Shown here: one piece after another, positions 26,009 to 34,303 of the stretch
Layout of the letters: each line of letters begins with the position of its first letter
Position numbering within the stretch: the stretch's first letter is position 1
Assembly: GCA_964455395.1 (NCBI GenBank)
Contig: CAYVWB010000024.1
Span: 1 to 53,794, forward strand
Direction: 5' to 3'
Source of the DNA: CAYVWB01 sp964455395
Lineage (GTDB): Bacteria; Desulfobacterota; Desulfovibrionia; Desulfovibrionales; Desulfovibrionaceae
DNA length: 53,794 bases
The notes under the pieces: generated by a model
Seen by the model: only the letters and a program-made list of their open reading frames with translations
Databases searched by the model: none
Told to the model about the DNA's origin: nothing
Position numbers and translations under genes: made by a program

Positions 26009-26431
26009 ATGTCCCGCGCTCTTGTCGCCACTTGGCATGGCGGCGATGATCAGGCGAGGCGCTTCTGGCGCCAGGCTCTGATGCTGCTCATGCCCAACAT
26101 GCACGTGACGGCCGTGACCTTCGAAGCGGATGGCCCCAGGACGTTCGGCGATATCGTCGTCCACTACGAGCCTCACAAGCCGGCTTCGGGGCCGGCTTCG
26201 GGATCGACCTCTGGGTCGACCAGGGCGCCGTGCGAATATTTCCAGATCAAGCGGCGCGGCGCGCATGAAGAGCGGTTCACCTACGAGAGCCAGACGGACC
26301 CGAGCTTCATCAACGCGAGCGCGCATTCCATCCTGCAGCGACTTGCCGACGCCAAGAAGCACGGGCCGGCGGCGCGACGGGCTCAGAAGGTTCCCTTGGC
26401 GGCTTCTTCCAGAATCAGCTTGTCGAGGTGA
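26009..26431 (+). pseudogene. Truncated PD-(D/E)XK nuclease gene resembling Cap4/DUF4297 anti-phage nucleases (N-terminal fragment)
   Basis: The ATG at 26009 has an excellent GGAGGAGG ribosome site. The first roughly 120 residues look like the start of a Cap4/DUF4297-type DNA nuclease: WHGGDDQARRFWRQALMLL, then FEADGPRTFGDIVVHYEP and EYFQIKRR, giving the D...QxK signature of a PD-(D/E)XK fold, then FINASAHSILQRLAD. Such nucleases are effectors of CBASS and other defence systems. After about position 26380 the sequence switches to a minus-strand IS3 fragment, and the frame runs into a stop at 26431. The effector-partner and C-terminal domains are missing, so the gene is broken. The family name is my recognition of the motif pattern and should be treated as tentative. 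Confidence 0.55.
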
Positions 26432-26532
26432 GGGGCCGCCACCAGGCGCTAGAGCCGGGCATTCCCACGCCCCAATTCCTTGAACCGTTTGGCTTGGCTC
26501 ACCAGCATGCCGCCATATTCCTTGCGCCAGCG
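26383..26532 (-). mobile_element. IS3-family transposase OrfA fragment (C-terminal end, internal stop)
   Basis: Translated on the minus strand this reads RWRKEYGGMLVSQAKRFKEL, then GRGNARL, an in-frame TAG, and RLVAAPHLDKLILEEAAKG followed by TF and a TGA. This is the typical C-terminus of IS3-group OrfA with its leucine-zipper region, but the N-terminal helix-turn-helix and OrfB are absent. It abuts the integrase fragment at about 26533 and the nuclease fragment at about 26383. It cannot encode a working transposase. Confidence 0.8.
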
Positions 26533-26953
26533 GGAAGACGTTCTGCTCCTGCCGCGTGAGAATCTGCGGGACGTGTTTGCCCGGCTTCCATGTTGGCTTG
26601 TGCTTCTCGCGCCACTCTCGGCAGACCGCCTCATAGGTGGCGTCCTGGCGCGCCTCTTCCTGCCTGTGCGCGGCTTTTGCGGACTGACGCGCGGCGCTGG
26701 GGTCCACCCCCTCCCGCAGGAGGGCGCGGGCCTTGTCGCGCTCTTCCCTGGCTTTCGCCAAGCTGACAGCCGGGAACTTACCGAGTGCGAGCCGTTTTTC
26801 CTTGCCCCCAAAACGAAACTTCAGCCGCCACAACGTGCCCCCGGTGGGGGCGACTTCCACGTACAAACCGTCGGTGTCGTACAGGCGGTACGCTTTCTCT
26901 CGAGCCTTGGCGTTCTTGACTTCCGTGGCGGTCAAGGGGGCGCGTGGAGGCAT
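26533..26953 (-). pseudogene. P4-type phage/island integrase, N-terminal fragment
   Basis: From the ATG at 26953 (MPPRAPLTATEVKNAKAREK) the sequence shows the DUF4102 arm-binding domain (YDTDGLYVEV, LWRLKFRFGGKEKRLALGKF, ARALLREGVDPSAARQ) and the start of the core-binding domain (TYEAVCREWREKHKPTW, NVFP). It then breaks into an IS3 fragment; the catalytic domain with the R...HxxR...Y residues is missing. A long open frame continues through the break but is chance reading. The gene lies beside the 3' end of tRNA-Ser, the classic position for a tyrosine integrase, so it marks the edge of an old genomic island. Confidence 0.85.
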
Positions 26954-26975
26954 GCATCCGTGGGGGCATGCCTCC
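26946..26975. repeat. 10-bp perfect inverted repeat over the integrase start
   Basis: GGAGGCATGC (26946-26955) and GCATGCCTCC (26966-26975) are perfect inverted copies separated by 10 nt and include the integrase ATG. It may be a repressor site, an mRNA hairpin or an integrase arm site; nothing in the sequence decides among these. Confidence 0.7.
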
Positions 26976-27138
26976 GTGGGGGCGCTGGGGGCCTCGCCCT
27001 GCGACGTCCGGGAACGCTCCTCCGCATATGCCCCGGCTGTCAACGGATGCAGAAAGACGGCCTCACGCCCTGCTGGAAGCGTAAGTGTCTGATTTTCTAG
27101 TGATTCTGGAAGCAGAAGGACGGGGTCGGAAGGGTGTA

Positions 27139-27234
27139 TGGCGGAGAGGGTGGGATTCGAACCCACGTATCGGCTACTAACCGATAACTCGATTTCGAGT
27201 CGAGCGCGTTACGGCCGGACTTCGCTACCTCTCC
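27139..27234 (-). tRNA. tRNA-Ser (CGA anticodon)
   Basis: The minus strand folds into a class II tRNA. The acceptor stem GGAGAGG/CCTCTCC (27234-27228 and 27149-27143) is followed by discriminator G and an encoded CCA (27141-27139). The D arm is GCGAAGTCCGGCCGTAACGC, the anticodon stem CTCGA/TCGAG encloses the loop CTCGAAA with anticodon CGA, a long variable arm (ATCGG..CCGAT) follows as in serine tRNAs, and the T arm is TGGGTTCGAATCCCA. A spurious open frame beginning AERVGFEPTYRL on the plus strand is the familiar false gene made by this tRNA. The gene is the presumed attachment site of the neighbouring integrase remnant. Confidence 0.96.
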
Positions 27235-27660
27235 GCACGAGAGGAGGCGACGCTTGCGTCGCAAGGCGGAGCGTCAGCACCGACAGGCCCGAGCGGCAGA
27301 CGGCAGGGACGCCCCCGAAGAAAGAGTGTTTCCATACACGCTCCCGTTCGCGAATGCAAGGTGTCCACGCAGGACGCTCATACCCCAGACAGGCCGGGGG
27401 CCGGTTCACGATCGCGCTGATGGGCGCTCTCCCGGGGGGGGCTTGTCCAAAGGGTTCTCCCTCCCTGGGGTGCGCCGGCTGCGCTCCACCGCGTTGTGTT
27501 GGCTGCATCCGTGAGCCTCGCGCCCCATCCCGGCATGCGTCATGGATGCTCTGTCGGGGGAACACGACACATTCCATGTCATGGCGAAACGCTATGGAAA
27601 GGGGCGGCAGGGGAACCCTTCCGAAGCGAGAATATTCACCCGGCTCGATGAGAAGCAGCC
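27235..27660. other. Intergenic region upstream of tRNA-Ser and downstream of moaA
   Basis: No gene is supported. Just upstream of the tRNA, GCGACGC-TT-GCGTCGC at 27247-27262 forms a perfect 7-bp inverted repeat, overlapping the palindrome CTTGCGTCGCAAG. The rest shows no promoter, terminator or repeat that I can support. Confidence 0.4.
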
Positions 27661-28821
27661 CTAGCCGCCGATGGCCGACATCCGTTTCTCGCTGGCGGCG
27701 CGCGTCTTGCGCAGCAGAGCGTGGCCCAGAGGCTTGCGACGGGTCGCCTTCTCGATGACGCGCCGTACAGCGGCAGGACCCAACGCCGGGTGGCGCAGCA
27801 AAGGCCGCAGGCGATATTCCTGATCCGAAAAAAGACACGTGCGCAACCGGCCGTCCGAAGTGATGCGCAGCCGGTTGCAGCTGGCGCAGAAGTGGTTCGT
27901 CATGGGGGAGATGACGCCGATGGCCCCGCGGCCGCCTTCGATGGCGAACATCCGCGCCGGCCCACCCGTGGCGAGAGCCAGCAACGGGCCGTCGCGCTCG
28001 GCGCCGTCAGGGTCGCGCTGTCTGTCCGGCGGGTCGCCGGAGTGGACGGGCAGGGGCGTCAATGTGGCGTGGCGGCGGATGTCCTCCAGAATGTCGTCCG
28101 CCGACCAGAAGTGCGCGTCGCTCCACTGCGTCTTGGCGCCCATGGGCATGAACTCGATGAACCGCACGTGGATGGGGTGTTCACGGGCCAGCGCAACGAA
28201 TCCCGCCAGATCCTGTCGGTTCATGTCCCGCATGGCCACGGCGTTCAGCTTCACGGGAAGCCCCGCGGCGAGGCTCGCCTCGAAGCCCTTCCAGACCCGG
28301 TCGAAGGCGTCCACGCCGGTGATGGATGCGAACCGCTCCCGGTCCAGCGCGTCCAGGGAGATGTTCACCGCAGAAAGCCCGATGGCTCGCAGGGCGTCCA
28401 CGTGTTTGGCCAGGGCCACGCCGTTGGTGGTCAACCGGAAATCCATGGCTGGGAAACGCTGCGTCGCGTCCTTGAGGAAGGGGATGAAATCGCGGCGCAC
28501 CAGCGGCTCCCCCCCGGTGAGACGCACCTTGCGCACGCCCATGGCCTGCGCGATCTCGATGAGGGTGAGGATCTCCTCGTACCGTAGGATCTTCCGGTGG
28601 GGGATGAACGACAAATCGTCACCGGCGCGGCAGTAGAAACAACGCAAATTGCACCGATCCGTCACGGAGAAGCGCAGGTAGTTCACGGTACGGCCGAACG
28701 TGTCCATGACAGGGCTCTCGGCGCCGGCATGCGCAGATAGGCGAGTGGCGCGCGTCGGGGGTGGCGCGGGTGTGGCGGCGTGGTCGTCTTCCGGACGGGC
28801 TGGGGGCTCGGGACGGGACAT
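27661..28821 (-). CDS. moaA: GTP 3',8-cyclase MoaA (molybdenum/tungsten cofactor synthesis)
   Basis: MoaA is a radical SAM enzyme that, with MoaC, turns GTP into cyclic pyranopterin monophosphate, the first step of pterin cofactor synthesis. The N-terminal cluster motif is DRCNLRCFYC (CX3CX2C), followed by VRLTGGEPLVRRDF, LTTNGVAL and VNISLDALD. The C-terminal substrate cluster is CASCNRLRITSDGRLRTC, and the protein ends MSAIGG, with the family's terminal GG. The ATG at 28821 is preferred because GGAGG precedes it by 7 nt, giving 386 residues with a Pro-rich N-terminal extension; the ATG at 28707 gives a more typical 348 residues but has no ribosome site. The aldehyde ferredoxin oxidoreductase at 37539-39386 would need the cofactor. 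Confidence 0.93.
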   Translation of the reverse strand: MSRPEPPARPEDDHAATPAPPPTRATRLSAHAGAESPVMDTFGRTVNYLRFSVTDRCNLRCFYCRAGDDLSFIPHRKILRYEEILTLIEIAQAMGVRKVRLTGGEPLVRRDFIPFLKDATQRFPAMDFRLTTNGVALAKHVDALRAIGLSAVNISLDALDRERFASITGVDAFDRVWKGFEASLAAGLPVKLNAVAMRDMNRQDLAGFVALAREHPIHVRFIEFMPMGAKTQWSDAHFWSADDILEDIRRHATLTPLPVHSGDPPDRQRDPDGAERDGPLLALATGGPARMFAIEGGRGAIGVISPMTNHFCASCNRLRITSDGRLRTCLFSDQEYRLRPLLRHPALGPAAVRRVIEKATRRKPLGHALLRKTRAASEKRMSAIGG

Positions 28822-29369
28822 GCGGCGTCCTCCATCGGGCTGGGACGGCGGTGTGGGGCGGATCGCTCGCCGTGAGCGGGCAAGTGGCGCGGCCTTGCCG
28901 AGAACCGGCGCCGCCGGCGCGCGTCGGCAGTCGGCTGGCGAACGCATGGAGCGCGCCGGGGGGTGACGCGGCGCGGCTTCAACGGCAAAAGTGCGCAAGG
29001 GCGAAGGGGGTGATGGTCGACGCTTCTTCGCCGTTGTCACGTAGTCGTCATGTCTAGTGCGACGATGCGGAATCGTCAAGCCGTGGGCGGGAACTGGATG
29101 ACGGGATTCGCCGGCGGCCGTGATCCGACTGGGGCGTCTGCTCTGGCTGTGGACCCCGTGGAATGCGCGCGCAAGGCGGCAATGGCGGAGTCAGAACAAG
29201 CGGGGACCAGCGAAAATCAGCGGGGACAGCGGGGACAGCGGGAACAGCGGGACTCAGCGGGGAGACAGGGGCGGAAGGCCGACATGCGCTGCCGAAGCCG
29301 CGGAATGTGTGCGATGCGGGATCGGAAGGCCGTGGCGGCCGGGCTGTGTCGGGAGAGGCGTCCGGCGCG
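28822..29369. other. Intergenic region with short agcggggac tandem repeats
   Basis: No gene is supported. At about 29199-29266 there is a run of imperfect 9-10-bp direct repeats built on agcggggac and agcgggaac. Several long open frames cross the region on both strands, but they have low-complexity translations (SAGTAGTAGTAGL) and no ribosome sites. No clear promoter for moaA was found. Confidence 0.4.
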
Positions 29370-29777
29370 CTACTGGGAGCGGGGCAGGCCGGGGGCGCCA
29401 GCGGGCCGGAACGACTCCAGCGGCGCGGCGAAGGGGTCGGCGAGGCCGCCCAGGGCTTGTCCCGCCGTCACGCCATAGAGGGCGGCGCGCTCCAGACCTC
29501 TGTCCAAGGCGATGACGCGCGCGTGGACATCCTCGGGCAGAAGCTCGGCCAGCGCGTGGGCGAAGCCCTCCACCTGGTCGTCATCGAAGCGGGGGAAAGC
29601 GAACTCGATCTGGAGGGAGTCGCCGTATCCCCAGAAGTCCAGATGAACACCGCCGAGTTCGGTGATGCGGTCCTGCAAAGTGGCGGTCAATTCGGCCTCC
29701 ACCGTCTGCAGGTCTTCATAGGTGATGTCCAGGCCGTAATGCAGACAACAATAGACGCGGCAGTTGTTTCTGGCCAT
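29370..29777 (-). CDS. Hypothetical protein, 135 residues
   Basis: I do not recognise this family. The translation looks like a real soluble protein: RVYCCLHYGLDITYEDLQ, an amphipathic helix EAELTATLQDRITELG, a strand-like stretch HLDFWGYGDSLQIEFAFPRF and a helix GFAHALAELLPEDV. The overall pattern is compatible with a small alpha/beta domain. The start codon lacks a strong ribosome site, but a good promoter-like pair lies about 55-85 bp upstream on the same strand. The gene is divergent from the phosphatase-superfamily gene that begins at 29943. Confidence 0.65.
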   Translation of the reverse strand: MARNNCRVYCCLHYGLDITYEDLQTVEAELTATLQDRITELGGVHLDFWGYGDSLQIEFAFPRFDDDQVEGFAHALAELLPEDVHARVIALDRGLERAALYGVTAGQALGGLADPFAAPLESFRPAGAPGLPRSQ

Positions 29778-29832
29778 GGCGGGCTCTGGTTGGTTTCGCG
29801 CCGGAGGGAGTATTCCAGGCGTCGTGAAAATC

Positions 29833-29862
29833 TCTATACAGTTTCTAGGGCCGTATCGTCAA
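29833..29862 (-). promoter_or_regulatory. Candidate sigma-70 promoter of the 135-residue hypothetical gene
   Basis: TTGACG (29862-29857) and TATAGA (29838-29833) are 18 bp apart on the minus strand in a locally AT-rich patch. The expected transcript leader is about 50 nt. This is one of the better consensus matches in the window. Confidence 0.55.
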
Positions 29863-29942
29863 CACGACTGTCCGGCGCCCGAATCCGACTCCCCTCCCCA
29901 GGGGGTTCCCCATCCGCGCGCGGGCTGGTACGCAAGGGACCC

Positions 29943-31358
29943 ATGCGCACCCAAGCCCACACTCCACGCGCCGCCGGACGGCCCAGGCTGCTCGTGTTGG
30001 GGCTGGACGGCCTCAGCCTGGCCATGGCCGAGCAGCTGGCCCGGCGGCCCGGCTTCCACGCCATGCGTCGACTCGTGGCCAACGCCTCGGCCATGGACGC
30101 CGAGCTCCCCGAACTCTCCCCGGTGAACTGGACTTCCTTCGCCACAGCCGCCGGCCCCGGCGTCCACGGCGTCTACGGCTTCACCCGCGTGGACGCCGCC
30201 CGTTACACGCTGCGACTCTCGGACGCGCGGGAAGTCCTCGTCCCTACCATCTTCGAGCGCCTCGGCGAGACGGGCCGCACCTGCAAGGTGGTGAACCTGC
30301 CCCACGCCTGGCCCGTGAAGCCCCTGCCCGGCCCGGGCAGCGTCCTGGTGGCCGGTTTCGTGGCGCCGGACATCCGCACGGCCGTATACCCTCCTGCACT
30401 CATGGAGCGGCTCGTGCGGGAAGAGTTTCCTCTGGAGGCGGACACCACCCGCGGCGCCGACGATCCGGACCATCTTGTGGAGGGACTGCGGCGCACCCTG
30501 GCCGCGCGGCTCGCTCTGCTGGACCGGCTGTGGGCGCCCCCCGGCCAAGCCGCGACGCCGGATTGGGACTGCTTCACCCTGGTGTTGACGGAGACGGACC
30601 GGCTCTTCCATTTCTTCCACCCCGCGGTGGAGGAGGAGAGCCACCCGGCGCACGGGTTGTGCCTCGCCTTCCTGCAGGAATGGGACGCAGCCATCGCCCG
30701 AGTGCTGGCGCGGTTCGACGAGTTGCCGGGGCCCAAGCGGCTCTTGGTGATGGCGGACCACGGCTTCGCCTCGCTCAAAGTGGAGTGCGACGTGAACGTC
30801 TGGCTGCGGGAGCATGGCTACCTCTCGCTCGCGGAACGGCCTCCCGCCCACGAGCTGGACGCGACCGTCATCCTGCCGGCAAGCCGCGCTTTCGCCCTGG
30901 ACCCCGGCCGCATCTATCTGCATCGTGCGGATCGCTTCGCGCAGGGAGGTGTTTCTCCCGGGGAGGCGGCGGCCCTCGCCGGGGAGATCGCCGCCGGCCT
31001 GGAGCGCTTGACCTGGGAAGGCGAGCCGGTCATGGAACGGGTGGTCCCGGGGCGGGAACTCTACCAGGGGCCCGCTGCGGACCGGGCGCCGGATCTGGTC
31101 TGCGTCCCTCGGCCGGGCATGGATCTGAAAGCCAAGTTCGACCGCGCGGAACGGTTCGGCCGCCACGGCCGGCATGGCGCCCACACCGCTCACGGGGCCC
31201 TCTTCGTCATGGAGGAGGAGCCGGAGGACGAGCGCTTCTTGACGCCGCCGCCCAGGCGCGTGCGCGACGTGGGTCGCCTGGTGTTGGCGTATTTCGGACT
31301 GGAGGCCCCGGCAGAGGGCTCCCACGGCGCGGCCGCCGGCGGCGCTCTCATCGTTTAA
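29943..31358 (+). CDS. Alkaline phosphatase superfamily protein (phosphodiesterase/nucleotide pyrophosphatase-like)
   Basis: This 471-residue protein belongs to the type I phosphodiesterase/nucleotide pyrophosphatase group of the alkaline phosphatase superfamily. The first metal Asp is in LLVLGLDGLSL. The nucleophile region is SPVNWTSFATAAGPGVHGVY, matching the family TPxxWTS..TG..PG.HG pattern. Later metal-site pieces are LTETDRLFHFFHP and MADHGFASLK, and HTAHGALFVMEE precedes the C-terminus. Members hydrolyse phosphodiester or phosphonate-type bonds in cofactors or lipids; the substrate here is unknown. The ATG at 29943 follows AAGGG by 4 nt; the open frame upstream is not coding. The next gene, a helicase, begins 19 bp later on the same strand. 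Confidence 0.87.
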   Translation: MRTQAHTPRAAGRPRLLVLGLDGLSLAMAEQLARRPGFHAMRRLVANASAMDAELPELSPVNWTSFATAAGPGVHGVYGFTRVDAARYTLRLSDAREVLVPTIFERLGETGRTCKVVNLPHAWPVKPLPGPGSVLVAGFVAPDIRTAVYPPALMERLVREEFPLEADTTRGADDPDHLVEGLRRTLAARLALLDRLWAPPGQAATPDWDCFTLVLTETDRLFHFFHPAVEEESHPAHGLCLAFLQEWDAAIARVLARFDELPGPKRLLVMADHGFASLKVECDVNVWLREHGYLSLAERPPAHELDATVILPASRAFALDPGRIYLHRADRFAQGGVSPGEAAALAGEIAAGLERLTWEGEPVMERVVPGRELYQGPAADRAPDLVCVPRPGMDLKAKFDRAERFGRHGRHGAHTAHGALFVMEEEPEDERFLTPPPRRVRDVGRLVLAYFGLEAPAEGSHGAAAGGALIV

Positions 31359-31377
31359 TCTTCAGGAATATCAACGC

Positions 31378-33588
31378 ATGGCGCGAGACTACAGCGCATC
31401 ACTGAATCCGGCGCAGCTGGAGGCTGTCACCACCACGGAAGGCCCCGTGCTGGTCATAGCGGGGGCGGGCTCGGGCAAGACCCGCACCGTGGTCTATCGG
31501 TTGGCGCACTTGGTGGAGCAGGGCGTGGCGCCCTCTTCCATTCTGTTGCTCACGTTCACCCGCAAGGCCAGTCAGGAAATGCTGGACCGTGCGTCCCTGC
31601 TGCTGGGCGGCGAGGACCTGAGTCGCGGCGGGGGCGCTGGCGACGCCATCCGTCGGGTGCAAGGCGGCACGTTCCACGGGTTTGCGTACGGCGTGTTGCG
31701 GCGCACGCCGCCTCCGGGGTGGCCGGCCAAGCTCACGGTCATCGACCGTTCAGACGCGGAGACGCTCATCCGCGAGGCCAAGGCGGAGCTCAAATTCGGC
31801 AAGGGGGACCGCTCCTTCCCCAAGGCCTCCACGGTGTTGGACGTGGTCTCCAAGTCCCGCAACAAGGAGCGCGAGCTGCGCGACATCCTTGCAAGCGAGT
31901 CCTTCCATCTGTTGCCGTATGCAGACGAGCTGGAGTCCCTGGGCGAGCGCTACCAAGCCATGAAGCGGGCGCAAGGGCTGCTGGACTATGACGACCTGCT
32001 CTTCGCCCTGGAGACGCTGCTGCGTGCGGACCCCGAGGCCCTGGCGCGGATGCGCGCGCGGTTTTCGCACATCATGGTGGACGAGTACCAGGATACGAAT
32101 CTGGTGCAGGCGCGGCTGGTCTCGCTGCTGGCGGGGGAGCGGGGCAACGTCATGGCCGTGGGCGACGACGCCCAGTCCATCTACGCATTCCGCGGCGCCA
32201 ACGTCTACAACATCCTGGGTTTTCCCGAGGTTTTCGCCGGCGCCAAGCTCATCCGGCTGGAGCGCAACTACCGCTCCACGCAACCCATCCTGAGCCTCAC
32301 CAACCAGATTCTCGCACAGGCGCGCCATCAGTACGAAAAGAAGCTCTACACCGAAGAGCAGGAAGGCCCTGCGCCGCAGATCATCCGGCCCCTTTCGGAC
32401 CGCTCCCAAGCCAAGCTGGTGGCGCAGAAGGTCGTCGAGCTCATGCGAACCCATGGGCCTGCGGAGGTGGCGGTGCTCTTCCGCGCGGGCTACATGTCCT
32501 ATCCCCTGGAGGTGGAGCTCAACAAGCTGGGCGTCCGCTTCGCCAAGTACGGCGGGCTGAAGTACACGGAAGCTGCGCACATCAAGGATGTGCTCGCCTA
32601 CGTGCGTATTCTGCAGAACACGGCGGATCTGCCGGCGTGGCGGCGTGTGTTGGACCCCATCGAGGGGGTGGGGCCCAAGACGGCCAACAAGCTGGTGAAC
32701 GCCATCCTCGGCGGGGACCGCGCTTATGTGGACTCCTGGCGCGCCAAGCGCCCCCTGCTGGATGAGTTGCTGGCCTTGCTGGACAAGCTGCGGCCCATGA
32801 CCCTGACGCCCGCCACGCTGCTGCGCGAGATCATGGAGCACTACGCGCCCATCCTGGAGAAACGCTACCCGGACGACTACCCCCGCCGCGAAGCCGGTCT
32901 GGAGGAGCTTCAGCAGATCGCAGCCGGCTACGAAGACGTGGACATGTTTCTTGCGGACTTGAGCCTGGAGAACCCTGAACCCAAAGGCGAAGACAGCCGC
33001 GACGCCGCGCTGACCCTCTCCACCATCCACTCGGCCAAAGGTCTGGAGTGGGAAGCCGTCTGCATCATCGACCTCATCGAGGAGCGTTTCCCCTCTCGCC
33101 ACGCCATGAATCGCGTGGACGATTTCGAAGAGGAGCGCCGACTGCTGTACGTGGCGTGCACGCGCGCGCGTCGCTGGCTGGGTCTCTTCGCGCCCAAAGC
33201 CGTCTACCGCCGGGGCGCGGACATGACGGAGCCGGCTGCAGCCTCGCCCTTCATCCGGGAGATTGGCGGCGAGTTCTACGAGGAGTGGACGGAGAACTAC
33301 TCCGGCGGCTTGAGCCAGGTGCGCAGCGCGCCGGCTTCCACGCGCTCCGGTCCGGCGGCTGTCCACACAAACGGGGGGCCCCGTCCCGCGCCAGCGCCTG
33401 CGGCGTCTCCACCCCCCGCGGCAGCGACGTCTGCAGCCAAGGCCGCCGCCTTGGGCCGGTGTCGGCACAAGATCTTCGGCGAGGGCAAGATCGTGGCGGA
33501 AATTCCCCCGGACAAGTACCGGGTGAACTTCCCGGGGTTCGGACTGAAGGTGATTCTCGCGCAGTATCTGGAGCTGGACCCGGAGTGA
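31378..33588 (+). CDS. UvrD/PcrA-type superfamily 1 DNA helicase
   Basis: This 736-residue 3'-5' helicase shows all main SF1A motifs: the Q-motif LNPAQLEAV, Walker A AGAGSGKT (about residue 28), LTFTRKASQEM (Ia), FSHIMVDEYQDTN (II, about 235), VGDDAQSIYAFRGA (III), LERNYRST (IV), LSTIHSAKGLEW (V, about 547) and RRLLYVACTRAR (VI). A Pro/Ala-rich linker leads to a C-terminal tail HKIFGEGKIVAEIPPDKYRV, the Tudor-like module found in PcrA and UvrD. It should work in nucleotide excision repair and in clearing RecA or RNA polymerase. Which of UvrD, PcrA or Rep is the best name cannot be settled from the sequence alone. Confidence 0.94.
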   Translation: MARDYSASLNPAQLEAVTTTEGPVLVIAGAGSGKTRTVVYRLAHLVEQGVAPSSILLLTFTRKASQEMLDRASLLLGGEDLSRGGGAGDAIRRVQGGTFHGFAYGVLRRTPPPGWPAKLTVIDRSDAETLIREAKAELKFGKGDRSFPKASTVLDVVSKSRNKERELRDILASESFHLLPYADELESLGERYQAMKRAQGLLDYDDLLFALETLLRADPEALARMRARFSHIMVDEYQDTNLVQARLVSLLAGERGNVMAVGDDAQSIYAFRGANVYNILGFPEVFAGAKLIRLERNYRSTQPILSLTNQILAQARHQYEKKLYTEEQEGPAPQIIRPLSDRSQAKLVAQKVVELMRTHGPAEVAVLFRAGYMSYPLEVELNKLGVRFAKYGGLKYTEAAHIKDVLAYVRILQNTADLPAWRRVLDPIEGVGPKTANKLVNAILGGDRAYVDSWRAKRPLLDELLALLDKLRPMTLTPATLLREIMEHYAPILEKRYPDDYPRREAGLEELQQIAAGYEDVDMFLADLSLENPEPKGEDSRDAALTLSTIHSAKGLEWEAVCIIDLIEERFPSRHAMNRVDDFEEERRLLYVACTRARRWLGLFAPKAVYRRGADMTEPAAASPFIREIGGEFYEEWTENYSGGLSQVRSAPASTRSGPAAVHTNGGPRPAPAPAASPPPAAATSAAKAAALGRCRHKIFGEGKIVAEIPPDKYRVNFPGFGLKVILAQYLELDPE

Positions 33589-33674
33589 CCTTCCTTCGTA
33601 AATGAAATAAACGCCTTGGACTTGCCAAGCTGGCCGTGGTGACGTAGCGTTGTTGGAGCAAGGAGGTGGGAGCC

Positions 33675-34091
33675 ATGCAGAACATCCTGACCGCCATGTA
33701 CGCGGTGGTGGGCATCATCTACTCGGCGGTTTTCATGAGCTCGGGTTCGTACATTCTGCGGTATTTCGACTCACGCACGCCGGTGGACATGAGCATGTGG
33801 CCCGTCTGGGGCATTGCGCTGCTGCTGCCGGCGGTCATCGCCGCCGTGGTGGAGAAGCTGATGCTGCTGGCGGACATGCGCGAACACGAAAGCTTCTTCG
33901 ACACCGACCCGGTGACAACCATCATCGAGATGTTTTCGCAGACCATCCCCATGGTCTTCCGGGGGGTCATGTGGGGCGCGTGCATCCTGGTCGGCAACGT
34001 CATCGTGGACTACCTGGTGGATGTGAATTTCCTGCTGAAAGTGGCGACGACGTTGGGTCTCGAAGTCGTGGAGACAGGCGTCGAGTTCTGA
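33675..34091 (+). CDS. Small integral membrane protein of unknown function
   Basis: This 138-residue protein has three hydrophobic segments: about residues 4-27, WGIALLLPAVIAAVVEKLML (about 45-65) and MVFRGVMWGACILVGNVIV (about 92-112). I do not recognise a family. The ATG at 33675 is well supported by AGGAGGTG 6 nt upstream; a GTG 9 nt earlier overlaps that site. It is about 85 bp after the helicase gene, in the same direction but probably a separate unit. Confidence 0.75.
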   Translation: MQNILTAMYAVVGIIYSAVFMSSGSYILRYFDSRTPVDMSMWPVWGIALLLPAVIAAVVEKLMLLADMREHESFFDTDPVTTIIEMFSQTIPMVFRGVMWGACILVGNVIVDYLVDVNFLLKVATTLGLEVVETGVEF

Positions 34092-34162
34092 CGCGTCCTG
34101 CACGTGCGCGCCGCCATGGGCGTCACCGCGTGGTGCTGGCGCGCCCCCTTCGCTTCATCTTG

Positions 34163-34192
34163 TTGACGGCGCCTGTCGCTTCACCGTAATGA
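34163..34192 (+). promoter_or_regulatory. Candidate sigma-70 promoter upstream of thiL
   Basis: TTGACG (34163-34168) and TAATGA (34187-34192) are separated by 18 bp. A transcript from here would have a leader of about 105 nt before the thiL start and could also carry the biotin genes that follow. Confidence 0.4.
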
Positions 34193-34303
34193 CTGGCGCT
34201 CAACCTGCGTCGCGCCATGCCGTCGCCGCCGCGCCGTCAATGGAGACGCCGGCTGCACTAGGCGTCAGCGCGCTGCGTTTCCTCCACATCCGGCAGGCCT
34301 TGC

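Noticed and set aside
25955..27166. A 403-residue minus-strand frame as one complete integrase
   Set aside because: Only about 26533-26953 is integrase; the rest reads through an IS3 fragment, the antisense of a nuclease fragment and tRNA-flanking DNA, so it is a chance open frame.
27138..27758. A 206-residue open frame starting AERVGFEPTYRL
   Set aside because: The first part is the reverse reading of the tRNA-Ser gene, a well-known false gene; the rest has no family resemblance.
29163..29942. N-terminal extension of the alkaline-phosphatase-superfamily gene upstream of 29943
   Set aside because: The upstream part translates into low-complexity repeats and overlaps the divergent hypothetical gene and its promoter; the ATG at 29943 has AAGGG and gives the family N-terminus.
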